Assembly (NCBI GenBank): GCA_030595485.1
Contig: JAUVDE010000110.1
Location: 1 to 9,196 of the forward strand
Origin: Draconibacterium sp.
GTDB lineage: Bacteria > Bacteroidota > Bacteroidia > Bacteroidales > Prolixibacteraceae
Length of the DNA stretch: 9,196 nt
Reading direction: 5' to 3'
Shown: positions 1-4,848 of the stretch, piece by piece
Layout of the letters: the number at the start of each line of letters is the position of its first letter
Position numbering within the stretch: the stretch's first letter is position 1
Program-made: the position numbers and the translations under genes
Notes under the pieces: generated by a model
What the model saw: the letters and a program-made list of their open reading frames with translations, nothing else
The model's database searches: none
What the model was told of the DNA's origin: nothing

Positions 1-68
1 CCAATTTGGGCTTTCCCTGCCAGAACCATTACGCTAAATAAAAATACAAAGTATATCTTTCGCTTCAT
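1..68 (-). CDS. 5' end of a secreted or outer-membrane protein gene (partial)
   Basis: An ATG at 66-68 opens a frame of 22 codons that runs off the left edge with no stop. The peptide starts MKRKIYFVFLFSVMVLAGKA and continues QI. It has a basic n-region (MKRK), a hydrophobic core of about 14 residues, and a plausible signal peptidase I site after GKA with Gln as the first mature residue, which is common in exported Bacteroidota proteins. No lipobox cysteine is present in the visible part. A TAnnTTTG element sits about 27 bp upstream at a suitable distance. The mature domain lies outside the window, so function cannot be assigned; it could be a periplasmic, outer-membrane or secreted protein. 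Confidence 0.6.
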   Translation of the reverse strand, partial: MKRKIYFVFLFSVMVLAGKAQI

Positions 69-94
69 TCGCGATCTCGTTTTTTGTAAAACGC

Positions 95-102
95 CAAAGG
101 TA
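95..102 (-). promoter_or_regulatory. Candidate Bacteroidota -7 promoter element (TACCTTTG)
   Basis: Read on the minus strand this is TACCTTTG, an exact match to TAnnTTTG. It would start transcription about 20 nt before the ATG of the secreted-protein gene at 68. No good TTTG -33 element is seen at the usual spacing, so the call rests on the -7 element and its position. Confidence 0.35.
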
Positions 103-126
103 TTTATTTATTATAATGGATGAAGG

Positions 127-450
127 TTAGAACCACTCAAATTTTGTGTTGAGGTAAAAAAACAGTAGAAAAAGGAAGGTGAGCGCAATAATAAAACTCA
201 AAAGAATATAAACTTGTTGTCTTTTATTTTCTTCACGAAGTTGTTTGCCCAGTATCTTTTTATATTCTTTTGTGTACTTTTTTCTTTTTAAATTTGAAAG
301 ACTATTTTTTTTCAGATGATAATAATCCTGCACATTACTTCTTAAACCACTATTTCCACCTCCTCCATCGGGTTTACTCCTTTTTTCAAAGAATTTTCGT
401 GGTTTCATTGTTGAAATCCAGCGCTGTGTTCCAAGGCCCATGTAACCCAT
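127..450 (-). CDS. Small basic protein with one C-terminal membrane segment, function unknown
   Basis: A 107-residue protein that I do not recognise as a named family. The N-terminal half is strongly basic, with a tryptophan and a KPRKFFEKR stretch at about residues 16-24, then a Gly-rich patch (GGGGNSG, 29-35) and a Lys/Arg-rich linker to about residue 78. Residues 79-100 form one very hydrophobic helix, followed by a short polar tail (NTKFEWF). With so many positive charges before the helix, the N-terminus is expected in the cytoplasm and the protein anchored in the inner membrane. Starts are possible at 450 (M1), 441 (M4) and 408 (M15); the longest is kept because the Gly/Leu/Gln/Trp segment before M15 looks like real protein, but this is uncertain. 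The stop lies 58 bp before the next minus-strand gene. No binding or catalytic motif is visible. Confidence 0.6.
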   Translation of the reverse strand: MGYMGLGTQRWISTMKPRKFFEKRSKPDGGGGNSGLRSNVQDYYHLKKNSLSNLKRKKYTKEYKKILGKQLREENKRQQVYILLSFIIALTFLFLLFFYLNTKFEWF

Positions 451-560
451 TCTTGTAGCTTTTGTAGTTTAATTAAAGATAGTAATCAATAAATAGAATT
501 TGCACTAAGATTTGGTGAGTGGCCTAAAAAATCGGGTAAAAAACTATTTACTGAGGATGA

Positions 561-1061
561 TTACCAATTTTTCGTTTTCAATTCGTCAATAACTTCCAAT
601 ACTACCGGGCAGGTTTCGCAATTCTTATGCGAAAGATCGAGAATTTGATAGAAACGTTTGCGGTCGGTGTGCGGGTATTCACGGCAAGCTTTGGGACGAC
701 TTTCATAAACAATGCAATAATTATCGGGTAATAGAAAAGGGCAGGGGTGATCTTTAAAAACAAAGTCGCTGTCTTCGTCGGTGCGAATGTATTGCTCCAT
801 AAAGTCGGCAATTTTCATTTTCAAATGTTTTGCCAGCCGTTCAATATCTTTGCCGGTAAGACGTGGCCCAATTGTTTTACAACAGTTGGCACAGTCGAGG
901 CAATCGAAATTATTAAATGCTTCGTAATGCATTTCATGTACCACATCATCTAGTTTTTTCGGCTTTTTCTTTTTCAATTTTTTCAGAAAAGCAATTGTTT
1001 CAGGCCGAGTTTTATTCGTGAGTAGTTTTAGTTCTTCCGGTGTTTTATATTCAATTTTCAT
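561..1061 (-). CDS. YkgJ-family cysteine-cluster protein (putative zinc/iron-chelating domain)
   Basis: A 166-residue cytoplasmic protein with the hallmark CxxCxxCC cluster of the YkgJ/UPF0153 family (Pfam CxxCxxCC). Cys54, Cys57, Cys60 and Cys61 are followed by the family's later conserved cysteines at 107 (HPCPFL), 116 (YCIVYE) and 126 (RPKACREYP), plus a CxxC at 148-151 near the C-terminus. The spacing and the 'PCPFL...C.vYe.RP..CR.yP' pattern are typical. The family is thought to bind Fe-S or Zn, but its physiological role is not well established. The N-terminus (to about residue 45) is Lys-rich and helical. The start lies 30 bp after the stop of the upstream EamA transporter gene on the same strand, so the two are probably co-transcribed. 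The family call is secure; a function beyond metal binding would be guesswork. Confidence 0.9.
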   Translation of the reverse strand: MKIEYKTPEELKLLTNKTRPETIAFLKKLKKKKPKKLDDVVHEMHYEAFNNFDCLDCANCCKTIGPRLTGKDIERLAKHLKMKIADFMEQYIRTDEDSDFVFKDHPCPFLLPDNYCIVYESRPKACREYPHTDRKRFYQILDLSHKNCETCPVVLEVIDELKTKNW

Positions 1062-1076
1062 TTTATTCTGGATGTT

Positions 1077-1093
1077 AACTGTGACTGAAAACT
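1077..1093. repeat. Short ACTG-type intergenic repeat, copy 1
   Basis: The sequence aactgtgactgaaaact overlaps the stop codon of the EamA gene. A related stretch with the same aactgtgactg core occurs at 3981-4004, also at a gene end. It looks like low-complexity spacer built from ACTG-containing hexamers. Confidence 0.35.
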
Positions 1094-2015
1094 ATTTTCG
1101 GTGTACCTCGGCAGCTCCAAGTTTTTCGTTTTTGTTTCGTTTTTTCAACTGTGATAAAAACAGTCCTGTTACCACCACCAAAATACCAATTATCTTTTGT
1201 ACTCCCAATTCATCTTTCAGAATAAAAAAGGCAAGAATTGCAACAAAAACTGGAATTAGGTTAATATAGGTATTTGCCTTTGTAACACCCATGTGGCGAA
1301 TACTTTGTGTGAAGAAAACAAAAGCAAGTGTAGATGAAAATATGGCCAGTAAGATTATTGCTCTGAAGGCTTGCGGATGAAAGGGCGTATTTATAAAGTC
1401 TTTAAAGTCGAGTACCAGCCAAATGGGAAGAAACAAGGCTATCCCGATAAGGTTTTGATAGGCGATTATGGTTAATGTATTGTAACGCGAAGCAAGGCTT
1501 TTTAATACAATGGCATAAGCAATAGCAGCAAAAACAGCCATAAATTCGAGTCCAATACCAAGTGGCGAAGCATCGAACTGGAAGTTGCGGTTTAGCACAA
1601 CCATGGAAACTCCAACAAAGGAGAAAAGAAGTCCAAATAAATTCATTCGGCTTACTTTCTCTTTAAGAAAATACCAGGCTGCAATTGGGGTAAGTAATGG
1701 TATTGTGGCAACAATAACCGCTGCCACTGTAGACGAAACATATTTTAAACCATAACTTTCGCCAAGGAAATAAATAAAAGGTTCGAAAAATGCCATCAGG
1801 AAAAATAAGCGCAAATCTTTTTTGGAAGGTTTTTGTAAGCGTTTTAAAGCCCAAGCAATTACCATGATTAGTACAGCTGAAATGATCAACCTGAAAATTA
1901 CAACGGTAATGGGTTTGTAGGCCAAAAAAGCAATTTTAAACCATACAAACGAGAAACTCCAAAAAAAAGCTGCTCCGAGTGCAGATCCTATTGCCAAATA
2001 GTCTTTGTTTTTCAT
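1092..2015 (-). CDS. EamA/DMT-superfamily transporter
   Basis: A 307-residue integral membrane protein of the drug/metabolite transporter superfamily, made of two EamA repeats with about ten membrane helices in all. Repeat 1 starts near residue 8 (AIGSALGAAFFWSFSFVWFK) and ends with the typical PLLTPIAAWYFLKEK segment (106-120) followed by NLFGLLFSFVGV. Repeat 2 begins near residue 152 and ends with NLIPVFVAILAFFILKDEL (252-270) and a last helix around 275-290. The C-terminal tail is short and charged. Length and repeat structure match full-length family members. Relatives export amino acids, nucleosides or other small metabolites; nothing in the sequence fixes the substrate. It is probably the first gene of a two-gene transcript with the YkgJ-family gene downstream. 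A TACTTTTG element lies just upstream of its ATG, which itself lacks a Shine-Dalgarno motif. Confidence 0.92.
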   Translation of the reverse strand: MKNKDYLAIGSALGAAFFWSFSFVWFKIAFLAYKPITVVIFRLIISAVLIMVIAWALKRLQKPSKKDLRLFFLMAFFEPFIYFLGESYGLKYVSSTVAAVIVATIPLLTPIAAWYFLKEKVSRMNLFGLLFSFVGVSMVVLNRNFQFDASPLGIGLEFMAVFAAIAYAIVLKSLASRYNTLTIIAYQNLIGIALFLPIWLVLDFKDFINTPFHPQAFRAIILLAIFSSTLAFVFFTQSIRHMGVTKANTYINLIPVFVAILAFFILKDELGVQKIIGILVVVTGLFLSQLKKRNKNEKLGAAEVHRK

Positions 2016-2032
2016 AAAAAGAATTGAAGTTG

Positions 2033-2040
2033 CAAAAGTA
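2033..2040 (-). promoter_or_regulatory. Candidate -7 element for the EamA/YkgJ transcript (TACTTTTG)
   Basis: The minus-strand sequence TACTTTTG matches TAnnTTTG exactly and would start transcription roughly 15 nt before the ATG at 2015. The best -33 candidate is TTTA (plus-strand 2058-2061) at 17-bp spacing, one mismatch from TTTG. Confidence 0.4.
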
Positions 2041-2095
2041 AGCTTTTAGATGTTTTATAAAAGGTTGTATTTCGAAGAAAAACATCATATTTGTC

Positions 2096-2119
2096 ATTCG
2101 TACAAAAAGACGTACGAAT
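2096..2119. promoter_or_regulatory. 8-bp inverted repeat in divergent promoter region (possible operator)
   Basis: The arms attcgtac (2096-2103) and gtacgaat (2112-2119) are perfect inverted repeats around an 8-bp A-rich spacer. No T-tract follows and the site sits mid-way between two divergent genes (EamA at 2015, TIM-barrel gene at 2166), so a protein-binding operator fits better than a terminator. It would lie just upstream of a weak TAACTTTT -7 candidate at 2129-2136 for the plus-strand gene. No local regulator gene is an obvious partner. Confidence 0.4.
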
Positions 2120-2165
2120 TAATAAGATTAACTTTTAATACATTAACCTAAATCAATAAAAAGAG

Positions 2166-3035
2166 ATGTTTAAAAAAAGAATGAATTTTAAAATTATGGC
2201 ACTTGCACTTGTAATGGCTGTTGGTTTTTCGGCGTTTAAAACGGCAAAAAAAGAAAAGTTTATCGGGCTCCAACTCTATTCGCTAAGAAGCGATATGAAA
2301 AAAGATGTTCCCGGAACGCTAGCTGCAGTGGGCGAAATGGGCTATAAATTTGTAGAAACAGCTGGTTATGGCGATGGTAAAATCTACGGTTTAGATCCTG
2401 TTGAGTTTAAAAAACTTTGCAAAAAGAACGGACTTCAGTTTTTAGGTGCGCACACCGGACAAGATGCTCCAACAAAAGAGAACTGGGACAAAACCATGAA
2501 ATGGTGGGACACTTGTATTGCAGCACATAAAAAAGCGGGTGTTAAATGGATTGTTCAACCTTGGATGGGGAGAACCGGATATGCAAGTTTAGAAGGTTTG
2601 AAAGAATATTGCAAATATTTTAATGCTGTAGGCGAGAAATGTAATGCTGCCGGTATTCGTTTTGGTTACCACAACCACGACAAAGAATTTACAACCGAAT
2701 TTGAAGGTAAGCCTGTTTACGACTGGATGTTGGAACTAACCGACCCTGAGAAAGTAATGTTTCAGTTGGATTTATACTGGATTGACCATGGTGGAAAAGA
2801 TGCCCTTGATTATTTCGATAAATATGCCGGGCGTTTTGAGTTGTGGCACATTAAAGATGAAAAAGAATTGGGAGCAAGTGGTAAAATGGATTTTGCAGCA
2901 TCGTTTGCAAAAAGAGAAAAATCGGGTGCTCAATATGGAATTGTAGAAGTTGAACGCTACGATTTTGAACCACTTGTAAGCTGTAAAAAAAGTATGGAGT
3001 TTTTAGAAGCTCAGGACTACGTAGATTTTTATTAA
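2166..3035 (+). CDS. Exported sugar phosphate isomerase/epimerase-like TIM-barrel protein
   Basis: A 289-residue protein of the xylose isomerase-like / AP endonuclease family 2 superfamily. Residues 1-25 look like a signal peptide (basic start, hydrophobic MALALVMAVGFSA core), so the enzyme is probably periplasmic; there is no lipobox. The barrel starts at about residue 32 (FIGLQLYSLR). Candidate metal and active-site residues visible in family positions include the Y168-H-N-H171-D segment with Glu174, Asp202 (FQLDLYWIDHGG), H228-IKD231, and Glu261/Glu263 near the end (YGIVEVERYDF). Length agrees with the family. Starts at 2166 and 2181 are both possible; 2166 is preceded by the A/G-rich aaaaagag. 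Exported relatives occur widely in Bacteroidota, often in sugar or glycoside breakdown loci, but the neighbours here give no pathway, so the substrate is unknown. Confidence 0.88.
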   Translation: MFKKRMNFKIMALALVMAVGFSAFKTAKKEKFIGLQLYSLRSDMKKDVPGTLAAVGEMGYKFVETAGYGDGKIYGLDPVEFKKLCKKNGLQFLGAHTGQDAPTKENWDKTMKWWDTCIAAHKKAGVKWIVQPWMGRTGYASLEGLKEYCKYFNAVGEKCNAAGIRFGYHNHDKEFTTEFEGKPVYDWMLELTDPEKVMFQLDLYWIDHGGKDALDYFDKYAGRFELWHIKDEKELGASGKMDFAASFAKREKSGAQYGIVEVERYDFEPLVSCKKSMEFLEAQDYVDFY

Positions 3036-3100
3036 TCAAAAAAAAGCACATTGTTTTTTCAAATATTAATGTTTTTGAATTGTGGTAAGAATAAAATATT

Positions 3101-3108
3101 TATATTTG
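3101..3108 (+). promoter_or_regulatory. Promoter -7 element for tRNA-His (TATATTTG)
   Basis: TATATTTG matches TAnnTTTG exactly, 17 bp before the tRNA 5' end. A TTTG lies upstream at 3074-3077 (23-bp spacing), and an ATTG at 3079-3082 gives 18 bp. Position and match make this the most convincing promoter in the window. Confidence 0.55.
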
Positions 3109-3125
3109 CAACCGCAAAAACAAAT

Positions 3126-3200
3126 GGTGGTTGTAGTTCAGTTGGTTAGAACGCCGGATTGTGGTTCCGGAGGTCGTGGGTTCAAATCCCATCATCCACC
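3126..3200 (+). tRNA. tRNA-His (anticodon GTG)
   Basis: A complete cloverleaf can be drawn. The D stem is GTTC/GAAC; the anticodon stem is CCGGA/TCCGG around the loop TTGTGGT, giving anticodon GTG (His). The T arm is GTGGG-TTCAAAT-CCCAT. The extra G-1 (3126) faces C73 (3200), the identity pair specific to tRNA-His. The acceptor stem GTGGTTG/CATCCAC pairs at six of seven positions, with a T-T (U5-U68) mismatch at 3131/3195. The following bases are CAA, so the CCA end is not encoded and must be added. The gene has its own promoter upstream and a terminator directly downstream. Confidence 0.95.
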
Positions 3201-3206
3201 CAAGTA

Positions 3207-3239
3207 AAAACCTTCCCTCACTTGATGGGAGGTTTTTTT
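3207..3239 (+). terminator. Intrinsic terminator after tRNA-His
   Basis: aaaacct-ccc (3207-3217, one bulged T) pairs with gggaggtttt (3227-3236) around a 9-nt loop, and the stem runs into a seven-T tract. It begins seven bases after the tRNA 3' end. Confidence 0.75.
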
Positions 3240-3270
3240 ATTCTCTTTTTGAAGATGGAGATAGAATACG

Positions 3271-3297
3271 AACCTCGAAGGAATTCGGGGTTTTTTT
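3271..3297 (+). terminator. Strong intrinsic terminator-like hairpin with a GGAA tetraloop
   Basis: aacctcgaa (3271-3279) pairs over nine positions (one T-G wobble) with ttcggggtt (3284-3292) around the GNRA-type loop GGAA, and is followed by a seven-T tract. No gene lies between this and the preceding terminator, so it may be a back-up terminator or a remnant. Confidence 0.65.
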
Positions 3298-3303
3298 ATG
3301 CCA

Positions 3304-3311
3304 TAATTTTG
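3304..3311 (+). promoter_or_regulatory. Candidate -7 element for mobA (TAATTTTG)
   Basis: TAATTTTG matches TAnnTTTG exactly and lies after the second terminator, predicting a leader of about 100 nt. A weaker alternative is TATCTTTT at 3386-3393 with TTTC 19 bp upstream, closer to the start codon. Confidence 0.35.
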
Positions 3312-3414
3312 TATCTTTCTTTGAAGATGATATTAAACAGGAGTAAGAAAGCCTCATGTTTATTTCTGGGTTTTTTTTATGTGTCTATCTTTTACTTTTT
3401 TCTATTTTTACCCA

Positions 3415-3966
3415 ATGCAAACAACAGCAATAATATTAGCCGGTGGCAAAAGCAAACGAATGGGAACCGACAAAGCTTTGTTAAAAGTGGAGGGTATTTC
3501 CTTACTGGAGAAGTCGATTTTGCTTTGCAATAAAGTTTGCGATGAAATTATTATCAGTTCGAATAATGCGGCTCACTACGAGTTTGGGTTTCCTGTTGTG
3601 GCTGATGAAGTAAATGATTGCGGTCCCATTGGTGGGATTTTGTCTTGCTTAAAACAATCAAAAACAGATTGGAACTTTGTGATTAGTGTTGATGCTGCTT
3701 TTGTTGAACCGGAATTTGTGAATTTTCTATTTTTAGATACCGATGATTATGATGCCATTGTCCCGATTCATTCAAAAGGGAAAGAACCTTTAATTGCATT
3801 TTATAACAAAAGTAGTTTGGCAAAAATGGAGGAGATGCTGCAAGTGGGGGATTATAAAATGCACAACCTGCTGGCTTCAATAAATACCAAGTTTGTTAAT
3901 TCTGATGAGTGGCTTGCAAAACACCCAAAACTATTGCATAATCTCAACCGTCCTGAAGACTTATAG
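3415..3966 (+). CDS. mobA: Molybdenum cofactor guanylyltransferase
   Basis: A 183-residue cytoplasmic nucleotidyltransferase that transfers GMP from GTP to molybdopterin-Mo, making the MGD cofactor used by DMSO-reductase-family enzymes. The nucleotide-binding signature LAGGKSKRMGTDK spans residues 8-20, followed by ALL. Also visible are the D-x2-DCGPIGGI segment (64-75), a putative metal Asp93 in SVDAAF, GKEPLIAFY (122-130) and the family-typical end NLNRPEDL (176-183). The usual CD-x-PF motif reads VDAAF here, so the Asp is kept but the proline is lost. An in-frame ATG at 3379 would add 12 residues of Phe/Tyr-rich sequence encoded by a T-rich leader; the 3415 start puts the family signature at its normal distance. 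A molybdoenzyme gene lies 4 kb downstream, a likely consumer of the cofactor. The gene ends convergent to the Crp/Fnr gene. Confidence 0.9.
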   Translation: MQTTAIILAGGKSKRMGTDKALLKVEGISLLEKSILLCNKVCDEIIISSNNAAHYEFGFPVVADEVNDCGPIGGILSCLKQSKTDWNFVISVDAAFVEPEFVNFLFLDTDDYDAIVPIHSKGKEPLIAFYNKSSLAKMEEMLQVGDYKMHNLLASINTKFVNSDEWLAKHPKLLHNLNRPEDL

Positions 3967-3980
3967 CTAAACTTCCTGAA

Positions 3981-4004
3981 AACTGTGACTGCGACTAAAA
4001 ACTG
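3981..4004. repeat. Short ACTG-type intergenic repeat, copy 2
   Basis: The stretch starts aactgtgactgcgact and continues aaaaactg, filling most of the 42-bp gap between the convergent mobA and Crp/Fnr genes. It shares an 11-bp core and a trailing aaaact with 1077-1093. It has no convincing stem, so it is not a terminator. Confidence 0.35.
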
Positions 4005-4008
4005 ATTA

Positions 4009-4698
4009 TCACCCAAACTCTGAAATACTTCTCAATCTTTTTTTGTCGGCAATTAAAATGTCCTTTCCAAAGATTTTAATAATATTGTCTTTCCTGAATT
4101 CCGAAAGTGTGCGAATTACATTCTCAGTGGTCATTCCAATATATTCTGCAATTTCTCTTCGAGAAATAGGAAGTTCAAATTCGTCTTTTTTATAAATATA
4201 ATCAGAGAAGTACAATAAAACATGGGCAATACGTCCTTTTAGGTGTTTGCGTTTAATTGCCAAATTATCGAGTAATATTTTATCAGTTGCTTCGCTAATA
4301 GATGACATTAAGTCCATAGTAAACATCGCATTTTGCTGTGCGAATTTTTTCACCACTTCCAAATCGAGGATGCAAACTGTCGTATCTTCAATGGCAGTTA
4401 CCGAGTATTTATATTTGTCAGAAGAGAACACCGAAAGCAGACTGACAAAATCGAAAGGTTTTGAAAAACTTAGAATTTGGTCTTTCCCGTCAATATCTGT
4501 TTTTGAAAGTTTTACCAAACCTTCTTTCATGTAAAGGAATTCATGTATTCTTTCCCCCTCATTGGTAATTGATTCTCCTTTCGAGTATTGTTTTTCAATC
4601 TTTATGTCGCAGATATTGTTGAGCTCATCCATACTAACATGCGAAAAGAAAAGGCTTCTTAATTGACAATTTTCACAACTGCAAGTAGATTTCTCCAT
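4009..4698 (-). CDS. Crp/Fnr-family transcription regulator with N-terminal cysteine cluster
   Basis: A 229-residue regulator with an N-terminal cyclic-nucleotide-binding-type beta-barrel sensor domain (about residues 20-120), a long dimerisation helix, and a C-terminal winged helix. The helix-turn-helix is at about 176-207 (LPISRREIAEYIGMTTENVI). Its recognition helix keeps the Glu and Arg of the FNR E-xx-SR motif but has Ile for Ser. At the N-terminus it carries CSCENC (Cys6, 8, 11) and a central Cys109, suggesting a redox- or Fe-S-sensing FNR relative; the place of the fourth FNR cysteine, after the N-terminal cluster, holds Phe. I chose the ATG at 4698 because it puts the cysteines right at the N-terminus; an ATG at 4716 is possible, and further extension needs a TTG at 4731. 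It is divergent from the sulfur operon, with a palindromic FNR-like site between them, so it is the probable controller of that operon and of itself. Confidence 0.88.
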   Translation of the reverse strand: MEKSTCSCENCQLRSLFFSHVSMDELNNICDIKIEKQYSKGESITNEGERIHEFLYMKEGLVKLSKTDIDGKDQILSFSKPFDFVSLLSVFSSDKYKYSVTAIEDTTVCILDLEVVKKFAQQNAMFTMDLMSSISEATDKILLDNLAIKRKHLKGRIAHVLLYFSDYIYKKDEFELPISRREIAEYIGMTTENVIRTLSEFRKDNIIKIFGKDILIADKKRLRSISEFG

Positions 4699-4743
4699 AA
4701 TACTGACTAAAGACATTATTACACGGCACAATGTACCAAAATC

Positions 4744-4778
4744 TTATGATATTTATTATGCTGTGATAATTATCATAA
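4744..4778. promoter_or_regulatory. Inverted repeat TTATGATA ... TATCATAA overlapping the FNR-like box
   Basis: ttatgata (4744-4751) and tatcataa (4771-4778) are perfect 8-bp inverted repeats 19 bp apart. The right arm overlaps the 12-bp palindrome at 4764-4775, so the region has two nested dyads. This fits either two regulator dimers or an additional half-site near the divergent regulator gene. Confidence 0.4.
4764..4775. promoter_or_regulatory. Putative Crp/Fnr operator (TGATAATTATCA)
   Basis: This is a perfect 12-bp palindrome with the core TGAT-N4-ATCA of the FNR consensus TTGAT-N4-ATCAA; the outermost bases (G and T) deviate. It lies in the divergent region between a Crp/Fnr gene and the SQR operon, 79 bp from its centre to the SQR start codon and about 50 bp upstream of the likely transcription start. 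That placement is compatible with activation of the operon and control of the regulator's own gene. Confidence 0.6.
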
Positions 4779-4809
4779 ACCCCTCCCAACCATCAATCAA
4801 CTTGCTGCG

Positions 4810-4817
4810 TACATTTA
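4810..4817 (+). promoter_or_regulatory. Weak -7 candidate for the sulfur operon (TACATTTA)
   Basis: TACATTTA differs from TAnnTTTG only at the last base, and there is no TTTG at -33 spacing. A poor core promoter would fit dependence on an activator bound at the palindrome upstream. Confidence 0.25.
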
Positions 4818-4827
4818 AGTCGCTATA

Positions 4828-4848
4828 AATCAATAGAACAAACTAAAA
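4828..4848 (+). repeat. 21-bp exact direct repeat, copy 1 (translation leader of SQR)
   Basis: The repeat contains caatagaacaaactaaaa and ends on the A of the SQR start codon. The same 21 bases occur at 6768-6788 just before the DsrC/TusE-like gene. A chance exact match of this length in 9 kb is very unlikely. Confidence 0.85.

Larger units (their letters stand above)
3246..3381 (+). repeat. Two imperfect tandem modules (GAAGATG ... GGGTTTTTTTATG)
   Basis: Two successive blocks each begin with ttgaagatg-like sequence (from 3249 and 3321) and end with a ggg-T-tract-atg (3288-3300 and 3368-3381). The start landmarks are 72 bp apart and the end landmarks 80 bp apart. The interior sequence is diverged. 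A similar ggttttttta precedes the first block at 3231-3240. They may be decayed duplications of the region downstream of the tRNA. Confidence 0.3.

Noticed and set aside
1018..1269. Plus-strand open frame across the YkgJ/EamA junction
   Set aside because: Antisense to two clear genes and rich in Ser/Phe as expected from AT-rich antisense.
3037..3060. A-tract/T-tract hairpin after the TIM-barrel gene as a terminator
   Set aside because: The stem is almost only A-T pairs with a mismatch; too weak to call.
3159..3414. Open frames starting inside the tRNA-His gene
   Set aside because: They read through the tRNA sequence and two terminators, and one only continues into mobA's region in the wrong frame; no protein-like pattern.
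3379..3414. Upstream ATG as the mobA start
   Set aside because: It would add a Phe/Tyr-rich stretch encoded by a T-rich leader; the family signature begins at the normal distance from the ATG at 3415.
4699..4731. Extension of the Crp/Fnr gene to 4731
   Set aside because: The extension needs a TTG start and adds residues not expected before the cysteine cluster; the ATG at 4698 (or 4716) is more likely.
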